Positions 1 through 6,262 of a DNA stretch of 6,262 nucleotides are shown here, piece after piece. Within the stretch, counting starts at the first letter, position 1; every line of letters starts with the position of its first letter. This DNA comes from Desulfovibrio sp. UBA4079 (GTDB lineage: Bacteria; Desulfobacterota; Desulfovibrionia; Desulfovibrionales; Desulfovibrionaceae). The notes under the pieces are model-generated. The model was given only the letters and a program-made list of their open reading frames with translations, was not told the DNA's origin and did not search any database. The position numbers were made by a program, and so were the translations under genes. Where the stretch lies: assembly GCA_002382645.1 (NCBI GenBank), contig DFYP01000074.1:8377-14638 (forward strand), given 5' to 3'.

Positions 1-1972
1 TCTGGTCCGCGATGTCGTTGATCACATTCATGATGTTGCCGATGGACTGGGCCTGGCCGCCCAGGGCGCTCATGTTCTGCTTGAGCACCTGGGCCAGGGA
101 GGCCACCTCGGCGATGGCCGCCACGGCCTGGCCCACCACCTTGGAGCCGTCCTCGGCCTTCTGCCGGGTGTTGCCCGTGTGGTTGGCCGCCTCCAAGGCG
201 CTGCGGGCCACGTCGATGATGCTCGTGTTCACCTGGTCCATGGCCGTGGCCGCCTGGCTCGTGCGGCTGCGCTGGAGTTCGGAGCCCGCGCCCGCGGCCT
301 GCACGTGCTCGGCCAGGTCGGAGAGGCTCTCCAGGACCTCGGTGGCGATGGCCTCGGCCTGGACCGCGGTCTCGGTGAGCTTCTTGTTGCTGGCCGAAAT
401 GGCCGCCTCCTGCTGCTTGAGCGTGGAGATGTCCTGGATCAGGGCGAAGGCCCCCAGGAGGTTGCCGTCCAGGTCGTAGAGCGGCGAGACCGAGGAGAGC
501 ACGTGGAGCAGCGCGCCCTTGCAGGTGCGGGCCTCGGTCTCCTGGTTGATGAACTCGCGCCGCGCGCTGACGGCCTGCTGGGTCATGGAGGCGTGCCCGG
601 CGTCCTTGGTGAAGATCTCGCCGACGCTCTTGCCGGTGAGCGTCTCGGCCCGGCCCGGGCACTCCATGAGCCGGACCATCTGGTCGTTGATGAAGGTGAT
701 GCGGTTGTTGGTGTCCGTGACCAGGCAGGGCGTGCTGATGGAGTGCAGAATGCCCTGGGCGAAGCCGAGGCGCACCTTGAGTTCGCCGACCATGGCCAGG
801 ATGTTGGTCGAGAGCGCGGCCAACTCGCCGCCGAAGCGGCCGTCGATGTGGGCCTGGAGGTCGCCGCCGGCCACCCGCTGGGTGAAGGCCTGGATCTGGC
901 GCAGAGGCCGGGTCACGCTGCGGCCGATGACGTAGACCAGGAGCAGGGCGACGGCCAGGGCCACGGCCGTGGAGACCAGGGAGACGAGCCGGGTGCCCTT
1001 GTAGTCGTCGATGCGCTTGTTGAGGAGCAGGTCCAGCTCCTGGGCCGCGGCGTTCCAGAGCGTGAAGCTCGAATCCAGCGCGGCCTGGCCCTGGGCCAGG
1101 AAGGTGGCGCTGTCCACGTCCAGGGTCTCCTTGTCGGCCAGGGCGTCGAGCACGGCGGCGAACGTGTTGTTGGCCTGCTCATAGGCCGCGAGCAGGGGCG
1201 GGAGGTTCTTCTGGAGCGAGGGGCTCAGGCCGTAGAAGTTCTGGTCCTCGTTGAGCGAGGTCTGGGCGCTGGCCAGCACGCGGGCGATGTCCGACTCGCG
1301 CAGCAGCGAGGCCAGGACCATGAACTTGCGGCGCTCGGCGTCGCTGAGCTGGCCCTTGGGCAGGACCTCCAGGCCGTAGTTCAGGATGTCCGCCAGCCTG
1401 GCCTGGGTCTGGGGCAGGGCCAGGAGCGTGATGTCCATCATGTAGTAGCTGTCCAGGTCCGGGTCCAGGATGAGGTTGGAGGTGTCGCCGGCATGGGTGA
1501 TCATGTCGCGCACGTCCTGGACCAGGGAGGCCTGGTCTTCGTCCAGGGGAGCGGTGGCGGCCTTGAGCCTGCGCCATTTCTCCTCCATGAGCGGGACCTT
1601 GAGGTGCGAGCGCTTGCGCAGGGCCAGGCCCTCGTCGGTGAACTGGAGGTCCTCGCCGTAGAGGCTGCTGGCCTCCTTGAGTTCGGCAAAGGCCTGGTCC
1701 GCGCGGCGGCGGACGTCGGCCAGCTGGGTGTCCAGCCCGGAGACGCCCTGGCTCATGCGCGTGAGCAGGCGCTGGTGCGCGGGCAGGGCCTCCAGGAGCT
1801 TCTCCAGGGGGCGTTGGTAGGCGTCGCCGTAGAGCTCCATGGTCGAGAAGCGGATGCTTGCGTTCACGCCCGCGACCATGAAATAGAGCAACACAGCTAT
1901 GGGCAGGGCAAAGGCAAGGCTGCTGACCGTCAACTTGGTGGCGATTTTCATTTTTTTAACAAAAATGTCCAT
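1..1972 (-). CDS. Methyl-accepting chemotaxis protein with HAMP and PAS domains (3' end cut by the window)
   Basis: This is an inner-membrane chemoreceptor that would relay periplasmic or cytoplasmic signals to CheA/CheW. Reading from 1972, 657 residues are present: TM1 at about 16-35, a mostly helical periplasmic domain at about 36-327 containing SNLILDPDLDSYYMMD (about 165-180), TM2 at about 328-350, HAMP at about 351-403 (RSVTRPLRQI), a PAS fold at about 404-518 (CLVTDTNNRITFIND to FALIQDIST), then the coiled-coil signalling domain. The visible protein ends in NVINDIADQ. In this family that directly precedes the conserved TNLLALNAAIEAARAGE tip, so the tip and the returning helix lie outside the window. 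ATG 1972 is preferred because a G6 tract sits 5 nt upstream. The in-frame ATG at 1951 (MKIATKL) has no Shine-Dalgarno but remains possible. The ligand is unknown. The frame is open and intact throughout; long open frames on the opposite strand here are GC3 shadows. Confidence 0.96.
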   Translation of the reverse strand, partial: MDIFVKKMKIATKLTVSSLAFALPIAVLLYFMVAGVNASIRFSTMELYGDAYQRPLEKLLEALPAHQRLLTRMSQGVSGLDTQLADVRRRADQAFAELKEASSLYGEDLQFTDEGLALRKRSHLKVPLMEEKWRRLKAATAPLDEDQASLVQDVRDMITHAGDTSNLILDPDLDSYYMMDITLLALPQTQARLADILNYGLEVLPKGQLSDAERRKFMVLASLLRESDIARVLASAQTSLNEDQNFYGLSPSLQKNLPPLLAAYEQANNTFAAVLDALADKETLDVDSATFLAQGQAALDSSFTLWNAAAQELDLLLNKRIDDYKGTRLVSLVSTAVALAVALLLVYVIGRSVTRPLRQIQAFTQRVAGGDLQAHIDGRFGGELAALSTNILAMVGELKVRLGFAQGILHSISTPCLVTDTNNRITFINDQMVRLMECPGRAETLTGKSVGEIFTKDAGHASMTQQAVSARREFINQETEARTCKGALLHVLSSVSPLYDLDGNLLGAFALIQDISTLKQQEAAISASNKKLTETAVQAEAIATEVLESLSDLAEHVQAAGAGSELQRSRTSQAATAMDQVNTSIIDVARSALEAANHTGNTRQKAEDGSKVVGQAVAAIAEVASLAQVLKQNMSALGGQAQSIGNIMNVINDIADQ

Positions 1973-1977
1973 GCAAA

Positions 1978-1983
1978 CCCCCC
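1978..1983 (-). promoter_or_regulatory. Ribosome binding site candidate for the chemoreceptor gene
   Basis: On the minus strand a run of six G lies 5 nt before ATG 1972. It can pair with the CCUCC of the anti-Shine-Dalgarno using one G-U pair. The alternative start at 1951 is preceded only by A and T bases, so this tract decides the start choice. Confidence 0.45.
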
Positions 1984-1994
1984 AGCGTATTATG

Positions 1995-2011
1995 TATGGT
2001 GCCAATATGGT
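1995..2011. repeat. Two TATGGT direct repeats 11 bp apart
   Basis: TATGGT occurs at 1995-2000 and again at 2006-2011, one helical turn apart, just upstream of the chemoreceptor start. Same-face spacing of this kind is seen at some activator sites. It could equally be chance in this AT-rich stretch. Confidence 0.25.
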
Positions 2012-2018
2012 ACAAAAA

Positions 2019-2038
2019 AATCAAGTACCGGTTTGATT
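2019..2038. repeat. 20-bp inverted repeat AATCAA-N8-TTGATT, operator-like
   Basis: Perfect 6-bp arms are separated by 8 bp containing the self-complementary ACCGGT. The site lies in the divergent region between the chemoreceptor and the GH3 gene, over the estimated start of the chemoreceptor transcript. The size and symmetry suit a dimeric regulator, but no specific family is recognised, and short palindromes are common in AT-rich DNA. Confidence 0.3.
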
Positions 2039-2039
2039 C

Positions 2040-2067
2040 ATAATTATTTGCAAACATTCAGCGACAA
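2040..2067 (-). promoter_or_regulatory. Possible sigma-70-type promoter for the chemoreceptor gene
   Basis: The minus strand reads TTGTCG (plus 2062-2067), a 16-nt spacer, then AATTAT (plus 2040-2045). Each hexamer matches the consensus at four of six positions. Transcription would start near 2033, inside the inverted repeat at 2019-2038, giving a leader of about 60 nt. A second -10-like CATAAT lies at 1989-1994, but it would leave almost no leader before ATG 1972. No GG-N10-GC sigma-54 element or sigma-28 motif was found. Confidence 0.22.
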
Positions 2068-2148
2068 AATGGTGTTTTTCGACCTTCAGATGGGGGTTTA
2101 TGATGCTGAATCCGGGTTGTTGCTGTTTTGGTGGGCGAAAATGATGGG

Positions 2149-2161
2149 TTTTGCGGCAAAA
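2149..2161. repeat. 13-bp palindrome TTTTGC-G-GCAAAA
   Basis: A perfect inverted repeat with a 1-bp centre lies about 78 bp upstream of the GH3 start. The centre is too short for an RNA hairpin loop, so it would act, if at all, as a DNA-binding site. No known operator is recognised. Confidence 0.2.
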
Positions 2162-2227
2162 AAGCAATAATCAGAACGCTTCTGGCTGGATTTCGCGCCA
2201 TAAAATGGAAGAGAAAATAATTATCCT

Positions 2228-2232
2228 GGAGG
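2228..2232 (+). promoter_or_regulatory. Ribosome binding site of the GH3 gene
   Basis: GGAGG lies 6 nt before ATG 2239. Later in-frame ATGs (2263 and 2284) lack a comparable site, so the start that keeps the full signal peptide is favoured. A -10-like TAAAAT is at 2201-2206 but has no convincing -35. Confidence 0.8.
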
Positions 2233-2238
2233 GAATCC

Positions 2239-3384
2239 ATGCGGCGTCTTGATATCCTGGGAATGCGAGCCGCCAGGTGGCGGATGACAATTTGTGCCGT
2301 GTTCTGCCTCGTATTCTGCGCAGGGCCAAGCCTGGCCTCGCCCGCGAGCCTGGAGGACATGGCCGGACAGATGATCCTGGTGGGCTTTCGCGGCCTGGAT
2401 CTCTCCGAGGACGCGGCCATTGTCCGGGACGTGGCCCAGGGCCGCGTGGGCGGGGTGGTGCTCTTCGACTACGACGTGCTGCTCAAGCGGCCGGAGCGCA
2501 ATATCCAGAGCCCGGAACAGGTGCGCCGCCTGGTGTCCTTCCTTTCCGCCCGGGCCAGGATGCCGCTGTTCGTGGCCGTGGACCAGGAGGGCGGCCGGGT
2601 GCAGCGGCTCAAGGCCCGCAACGGCTTCCGCGACTTCCCTTCGGCCGCGGAGATGGGCGGGTGGAACGATTCCTCCCGGGTGCGCGCCACCGGCGAGGAC
2701 ATGGGCCGCGTGCTGGCCGGGGTGGGCTTCAACCTGGATTTCGCGCCCTGCGCGGACCTGAACGTGAATCCGCAGAGCCCGGCCATCGGGGCCCTGGGCC
2801 GCAGCTTCTCGGCCGACCCCGGGCGCGTGGCCCGGGATGCCCGGGCCTTTGCCCAGGGCCTCGGTTCGGCCGGGGTGCTCTCCTGCCTCAAGCACTTCCC
2901 GGGCCACGGCAGCGCCGCGGGCGACAGCCACCTCGGCTTCACCGACGTGACCGCCACCTGGGACCCCTCGGAGCTCTCGCCCTACCGCACGCTCATCGGC
3001 CAGGGCGCCGTGGACATGGTCATGACCGCGCACGTGTTCAACGCGGCCCTGGATCCGGAGTATCCGGCCAGCCTGTCCTGGCGGGTCACCACCGGGTTGT
3101 TGCGCGGGGACCTGGGCTTCACGGGCGTGGTGGTCACCGACGACCTCCAGATGCGCGCGGTCACGGACAAGTACTCGCTGGAGCAGACCGTGCGGCTGGC
3201 CGTGGAGGCCGGGGCCGACATCCTGCTGTTCGGCAACAACCTGGCCTATGATCCGGACCTGCCCGCCAAGGTCCAGGGGATCATCGTGAACCTCGTGCGC
3301 GAGGGGAGCGTGCCTGAGGCCCGGGTGCAGGAGTCCCACGCCCGGATCATGGCGCTCAAGAAAAAGTTGAATATGCAACGATAA
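2239..3384 (+). CDS. Exported glycoside hydrolase family 3 beta-N-acetylhexosaminidase (NagZ-like)
   Basis: This 381-residue GH3 enzyme of the NagZ clade hydrolyses terminal beta-linked N-acetylglucosamine, in this clade typically from muropeptides during peptidoglycan turnover. Visible motifs: FVAVDQEGGRVQRL (111-124), NLDFAPCADLN (165-175), KHFPGHG (218-224) followed by D229-S-H231 (the clade's Asp-His catalytic dyad), and a GH3 signature LLRGDLGFTGVVVTDDL (287-303) with D301 as probable nucleophile. LLFGNN (329-334) matches the family's late motif. Residues 1-33 form a signal peptide: a basic N-terminus, a hydrophobic core at about 17-29, and SLA before a likely cut after A33. LVFC is not a good lipobox because Phe precedes the Cys. 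Classical enterobacterial NagZ is cytoplasmic and has no signal peptide, so this one probably acts in the periplasm. A free beta-glucosaminidase role is the main alternative. It is convergent with trpB2, with a 46-nt gap. Confidence 0.93.
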   Translation: MRRLDILGMRAARWRMTICAVFCLVFCAGPSLASPASLEDMAGQMILVGFRGLDLSEDAAIVRDVAQGRVGGVVLFDYDVLLKRPERNIQSPEQVRRLVSFLSARARMPLFVAVDQEGGRVQRLKARNGFRDFPSAAEMGGWNDSSRVRATGEDMGRVLAGVGFNLDFAPCADLNVNPQSPAIGALGRSFSADPGRVARDARAFAQGLGSAGVLSCLKHFPGHGSAAGDSHLGFTDVTATWDPSELSPYRTLIGQGAVDMVMTAHVFNAALDPEYPASLSWRVTTGLLRGDLGFTGVVVTDDLQMRAVTDKYSLEQTVRLAVEAGADILLFGNNLAYDPDLPAKVQGIIVNLVREGSVPEARVQESHARIMALKKKLNMQR

Positions 3385-3391
3385 AGGCAAG

Positions 3392-3420
3392 AAAAAGGCG
3401 GGAGGGTTGCCCCTCCCGCC
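3392..3420 (-). terminator. Rho-independent terminator of trpB2
   Basis: A perfect 10-bp stem, GGCGGGAGGG (3397-3406) with CCCTCCCGCC (3411-3420), has a 4-nt loop. On the minus strand it is followed directly by TTTTT (3392-3396), the layout of an intrinsic terminator 11 nt past the trpB2 stop. In the plus direction the same hairpin lacks a T-tract, so it would be at best a weak terminator for the GH3 gene. Confidence 0.88.
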
Positions 3421-3430
3421 TGCGCCGCGT

Positions 3431-4774
3431 CTAGATTTCCGGACAATCCTTGAGGGCCGTGTCGATGTCCTCCTGGGGCAGCTCGAAGTTCGTGAGCCCG
3501 CCCCTGAGATAGGCCTCATAGGAGGCCAGGTCCAGGAGCCCGTGGCCGGAGTAGAGGAAGGTGATCACCGAGCCGGGCGCGGCCTCCTTGGCCAGGTCGA
3601 TGACCGCCTTGATGGCGTGGGAGGTTTCCGGCGCGGGCAGGAAGCCCTCGGTGGACAGGAACAGCCGGGCGGCCTCGAAGCACTCGTTCTGGTAGTAGGC
3701 CCGGGCCTCGATGAGCCCCTCGGCGGCCAGGTTGCAGACGATGGGCGCGTCCCCGTGGTAGCGCAGGCCGCCCGCGTGGATCGGCGCGGGCATGAAGCCG
3801 TGGCCCAGGGTGTGCATTTTGAGCAGCGGGGTGAGCCGGGCCACGTCGCCATAGTCGTAGCGGTAGGCCCCCCGGGTCAGGGTCGGGCAGGCCCGGGGCT
3901 CGGCGGCCAGGAAGGTGATCTTCTCCCCGGCCAGCTTGCGCGGCAGGAACGGCAGGACCAGACCGCCGAAGTTGCTGCCCCCGCCCACGCAGCCCACCAG
4001 GTAGTCCGGCTTCTCCCCGGCCATTTCCAGCTGTTTGGCCGTCTCCAGGCCCACGATGGTCTGGTGCAGGAGCACGTGGTTCAGCACGCTGCCCAGGGTG
4101 TACTTGGTGTCGTCGTGGGTGGCGGCGTCCTCCACGGCCTCGGAGATGGCCAGGCCGAGGCTGCCCTTGCAGCCCGGGTCCTTGGCCAGCATGGCCCGGC
4201 CCGTGTTGGTCAGCTCCGAGGGCGAGGGATGGACCTCGCCGCCGTACATGCGCATGAGGATCTGGCGGTAGGGCTTCTGCTCGTAGCTGACCTTGACCAT
4301 GTACACGGTGCAGGTCATGCCGAACATCTTGCAGGCGAACGACAGGGCCGTGCCCCACTGGCCCGCGCCGGTCTCGGTGGCCAGCCGCCGCACGCCCTCG
4401 ATCTTGTTGAAGTAGGTCTGGGGGATGGCCGTGTTCGGCTTGTGCGAACCGGCCGGGGACACGGACTCGTCCTTGTAGTAGATGCGGCACTTGCTGCCGA
4501 TGGCCTGTTCCAGGCGCAGGGCCCGCTTGAGCGGCGTGGGCCGGAACAGGCGGTACACGTCGAGCACGGGCTCGGGGATCTCGATCTGCCGCTGGGGGCT
4601 CATCTCCTGCTCGATGAGGGCGTTGGGGAAGATGACCGCCAGCTGTTCCGGCCGCACCGGCTGCTGGGTCTGGGGATCCAGGGGCGGGGCCAGGGGCGTG
4701 GGCAGGTCGGGCAGGGCGTTGTACCACGCCCGGGGCATGTCGCTGGCGGGCAGGATGATGCTGGTGTTGGCCAC
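3431..4774 (-). CDS. trpB2: Tryptophan synthase beta chain, TrpB2 type
   Basis: This is a PLP enzyme of 447 residues that condenses indole with serine (or a related activated serine) to give tryptophan. The length, about 50 residues above classical TrpB1, and the sequence place it in the TrpB2 subfamily. Motifs: RPTPLKRA (78-85), GSHKPNTA (109-116) with K112 the likely PLP lysine, ETGAGQWG (134-141) with E134 as the expected catalytic acid and Trp where TrpB1 has His, the phosphate-binding GGGSN (264-268), EGFLPAPETSHA (376-387) and SGHGLLD (409-415). No residue loss or frameshift is seen. The start is GTG at 4774, with AGGAGG 6 nt upstream. No trpA or other trp gene adjoins it: a terminator follows and a Trp attenuator precedes, so it appears to form a one-gene unit. 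TrpB2 proteins generally lack the TrpA-contact surface. Indole salvage or pairing with a distant TrpA are both possible. Confidence 0.95.
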   Translation of the reverse strand: MANTSIILPASDMPRAWYNALPDLPTPLAPPLDPQTQQPVRPEQLAVIFPNALIEQEMSPQRQIEIPEPVLDVYRLFRPTPLKRALRLEQAIGSKCRIYYKDESVSPAGSHKPNTAIPQTYFNKIEGVRRLATETGAGQWGTALSFACKMFGMTCTVYMVKVSYEQKPYRQILMRMYGGEVHPSPSELTNTGRAMLAKDPGCKGSLGLAISEAVEDAATHDDTKYTLGSVLNHVLLHQTIVGLETAKQLEMAGEKPDYLVGCVGGGSNFGGLVLPFLPRKLAGEKITFLAAEPRACPTLTRGAYRYDYGDVARLTPLLKMHTLGHGFMPAPIHAGGLRYHGDAPIVCNLAAEGLIEARAYYQNECFEAARLFLSTEGFLPAPETSHAIKAVIDLAKEAAPGSVITFLYSGHGLLDLASYEAYLRGGLTNFELPQEDIDTALKDCPEI

Positions 4775-4780
4775 GATGTT

Positions 4781-4786
4781 CCTCCT
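4781..4786 (-). promoter_or_regulatory. Ribosome binding site of trpB2, supporting a GTG start
   Basis: The minus strand reads AGGAGG, then 6 nt, then GTG at 4774-4772. The spacing is ideal and fixes the GTG as the start. Confidence 0.88.
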
Positions 4787-4827
4787 CTGCTGCGGGTCTC
4801 GGCCTGGGACGCGGCCGTTTGCTCCGG

Positions 4828-4866
4828 AAAAACGAAAGGGCCGCGGTTCTGAAGCCTGCGGCCCTT
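4828..4866 (-). terminator. Attenuator terminator (3:4 hairpin) upstream of trpB2
   Basis: On the minus strand AAGGGCCGC (4866-4858) pairs with GCGGCCCTT (4844-4836) in a perfect 9-bp stem with a 13-nt loop, followed by TCGTTTTT (4835-4828). It sits between the leader peptide and trpB2, 53 nt before the trpB2 start, where an attenuation terminator is expected. The loop carries GGCTTCAG (4856-4849), the segment recruited by the antiterminator. Confidence 0.85.
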
Positions 4867-4893
4867 GATTGGTTCAAGAAAGCTCTGTCGGCT

Positions 4894-4950
4894 TCAGGAA
4901 TGCTGCTGCCGACGCCACCACAAACCGCTGATGGAAAAAACGCGTTTCAT
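4894..4950 (-). CDS. trpL: trp leader peptide, 18 residues with tandem Trp
   Basis: ATG 4950 to TGA 4894 encodes MKRVFSISGLWWRRQQHS. Tandem Trp codons (W11, W12) followed by Arg resemble E. coli TrpL, whose peptide is also very short and contains WWR. The product itself is probably inert; its translation senses charged tRNA-Trp. The stop codon lies in segment 2 of the attenuator, and the Trp codons lie immediately before segment 1. No clear Shine-Dalgarno precedes the ATG, and the best promoter predicts a start only a few nucleotides upstream, so the mRNA may be leaderless or nearly so. The gene is too short for usual gene finders and is likely to be unannotated. Confidence 0.85.
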   Translation of the reverse strand: MKRVFSISGLWWRRQQHS

Positions 4951-4959
4951 AGTGGGCTG

Positions 4960-4988
4960 GACATACCGTGGCCCGCAGTTTTGGTCAA
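4960..4988 (-). promoter_or_regulatory. Candidate promoter of trpL-trpB2
   Basis: The minus strand has TTGACC (plus 4983-4988, five of six consensus bases), exactly 17 nt, then TATGTC (plus 4960-4965, three of six). Initiation would fall near 4953, 2-4 nt from the trpL ATG. No TrpR-like palindrome is visible. Confidence 0.45.
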
Positions 4989-5015
4989 GGCGTGTGACTG
5001 CCCGCTGACAAGCCC

Positions 5016-5044
5016 TTGCCATCAGCCACCCGACCGGGTATCGC
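5016..5044 (+). promoter_or_regulatory. Candidate promoter of the isocitrate dehydrogenase gene
   Basis: TTGCCA (5016-5021, five of six consensus bases), 17 nt, then TATCGC (5039-5044, three of six). Transcription would begin near 5051, leaving a leader of about 22 nt that holds the ribosome site. It is back to back with the trp promoter candidate; the two -35 elements are 27 bp apart. Confidence 0.4.
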
Positions 5045-5061
5045 TTCACAAATTTTCCCTG

Positions 5062-5067
5062 AGGAGG
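5062..5067 (+). promoter_or_regulatory. Ribosome binding site of icd, supporting a GTG start
   Basis: AGGAGG is followed after 5 nt by GTG 5073. This rules in favour of GTG 5073 over the upstream in-frame TTG 5016, which has no Shine-Dalgarno, would add 19 residues not seen in the family, and coincides with a -35 candidate. Confidence 0.88.
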
Positions 5068-5072
5068 CGAGC

Positions 5073-6227
<1,155 letters not shown>

Positions 6228-6262
6228 GTCCGGGCTTCGCAAACGAAAGAGGCCGGCCGCCC

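Larger units (their letters stand above)
4828..4950 (-). promoter_or_regulatory. Ribosome-mediated tryptophan attenuator of trpB2
   Basis: Four segments can form competing helices (minus strand). Segment 1, GTCGGC (4913-4908), pairs with GCCGAC (4892-4887). Segment 2, CTGAAGCC (4897-4890), which overlaps the 1:2 helix and the leader stop codon, pairs perfectly over 8 bp with segment 3, GGCTTCAG (4856-4849), in the terminator loop. The 3:4 terminator follows. Segment 1 begins 1 nt after the two Trp codons (4920-4915), so a ribosome stalled there would mask it and free segment 2 to form the antiterminator. A ribosome reaching the stop codon would cover segment 2 and let the terminator form. This is the E. 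coli trp logic, inferred here from the sequence alone. No T-box or TRAP-type repeat is seen. Confidence 0.85.

Noticed and set aside
179..2170. A 663-codon open frame on the plus strand opposite the chemoreceptor gene
   Set aside because: The product is low-complexity, rich in G, V, L, Q and E, and has no domain. It is the antisense shadow of a high-GC3 gene whose minus-strand frame encodes an unmistakable chemoreceptor.
2069..2170. A 33-residue plus-strand ORF with adjacent Trp codons upstream of the GH3 gene, resembling a second leader peptide
   Set aside because: It has no Shine-Dalgarno, no terminator or competing helices follow it, and the downstream gene has no link to tryptophan. Likely a chance reading frame.
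2181..2206. Possible sigma-54 promoter before the GH3 gene (GG and GC dinucleotides near the -24 and -12 spacing)
   Set aside because: The GG-to-GC distance is 9 or 11 nt rather than 10, and the flanks do not match the TGGCAC and TTGCA boxes.
3407..4852. Long plus-strand frame opposite trpB2, and the 453-codon minus frame at 3516-4877
   Set aside because: Both are out-of-frame shadows with repetitive composition. The trpB2 frame has full family motifs, a ribosome site and a terminator.
4947..4964. A 5-residue ORF (MSSPL) whose TGA overlaps the ATG of trpL
   Set aside because: It probably lies at or upstream of the transcription start, has no ribosome site, and the ATGA overlap is easily chance.
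4991..5010. CRP-like TGTGA half-site in the trp-icd intergenic region
   Set aside because: The second half does not match TCACA at the required 6-bp spacing.

Overview
The window is GC-rich, strongly GC3-biased bacterial chromosome with four large protein genes and one 18-codon leader-peptide gene. Nothing mobile, no rRNA or tRNA, and no CRISPR array is visible. A multi-domain chemoreceptor, an exported GH3 glucosaminidase, a TrpB2-type tryptophan synthase beta chain and a compact isocitrate dehydrogenase together suggest a free-living Gram-negative proteobacterium, most likely a sulfate reducer of the Desulfovibrio type. That taxonomic guess is inference from codon use and protein character; no marker gene is present.

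Layout, left to right. (1) Positions 1-1972, minus strand: a methyl-accepting chemotaxis protein with TM - large helical periplasmic domain - TM - HAMP - PAS - signalling domain. The window edge cuts it just before the conserved signalling tip. (2) Positions 1973-2238: an AT-rich divergent intergenic region with inverted and direct repeats and possible promoter elements. (3) Positions 2239-3384, plus strand: a NagZ-like GH3 beta-N-acetylhexosaminidase with a signal peptide. (4) Positions 3397-3420: a strong hairpin between convergent genes; its T-tract serves the minus-strand gene. (5) Positions 3431-4774, minus strand: trpB2, starting at GTG. (6) Positions 4828-4988, minus strand: a complete trp-type attenuator upstream of trpB2. 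It comprises a promoter candidate, a leader peptide MKRVFSISGLWWRRQQHS with tandem Trp codons, mutually exclusive 1:2 and 2:3 helices, and a terminator hairpin followed by a T-tract. (7) Positions 5073-6227, plus strand: isocitrate dehydrogenase, also starting at GTG, divergent from the trp unit, with coenzyme-site residues that look NAD+-type rather than NADP+-type.

How the parts relate. The best-supported unusual element is the trpL-trpB2 unit. A stand-alone trpB2 (no trpA beside it) appears to be switched by ribosome stalling at two consecutive Trp codons and closed by its own terminator, so it is probably a monocistronic, tryptophan-responsive transcript. The other genes look functionally independent: chemotaxis, peptidoglycan turnover and the oxidative branch leading to 2-oxoglutarate.
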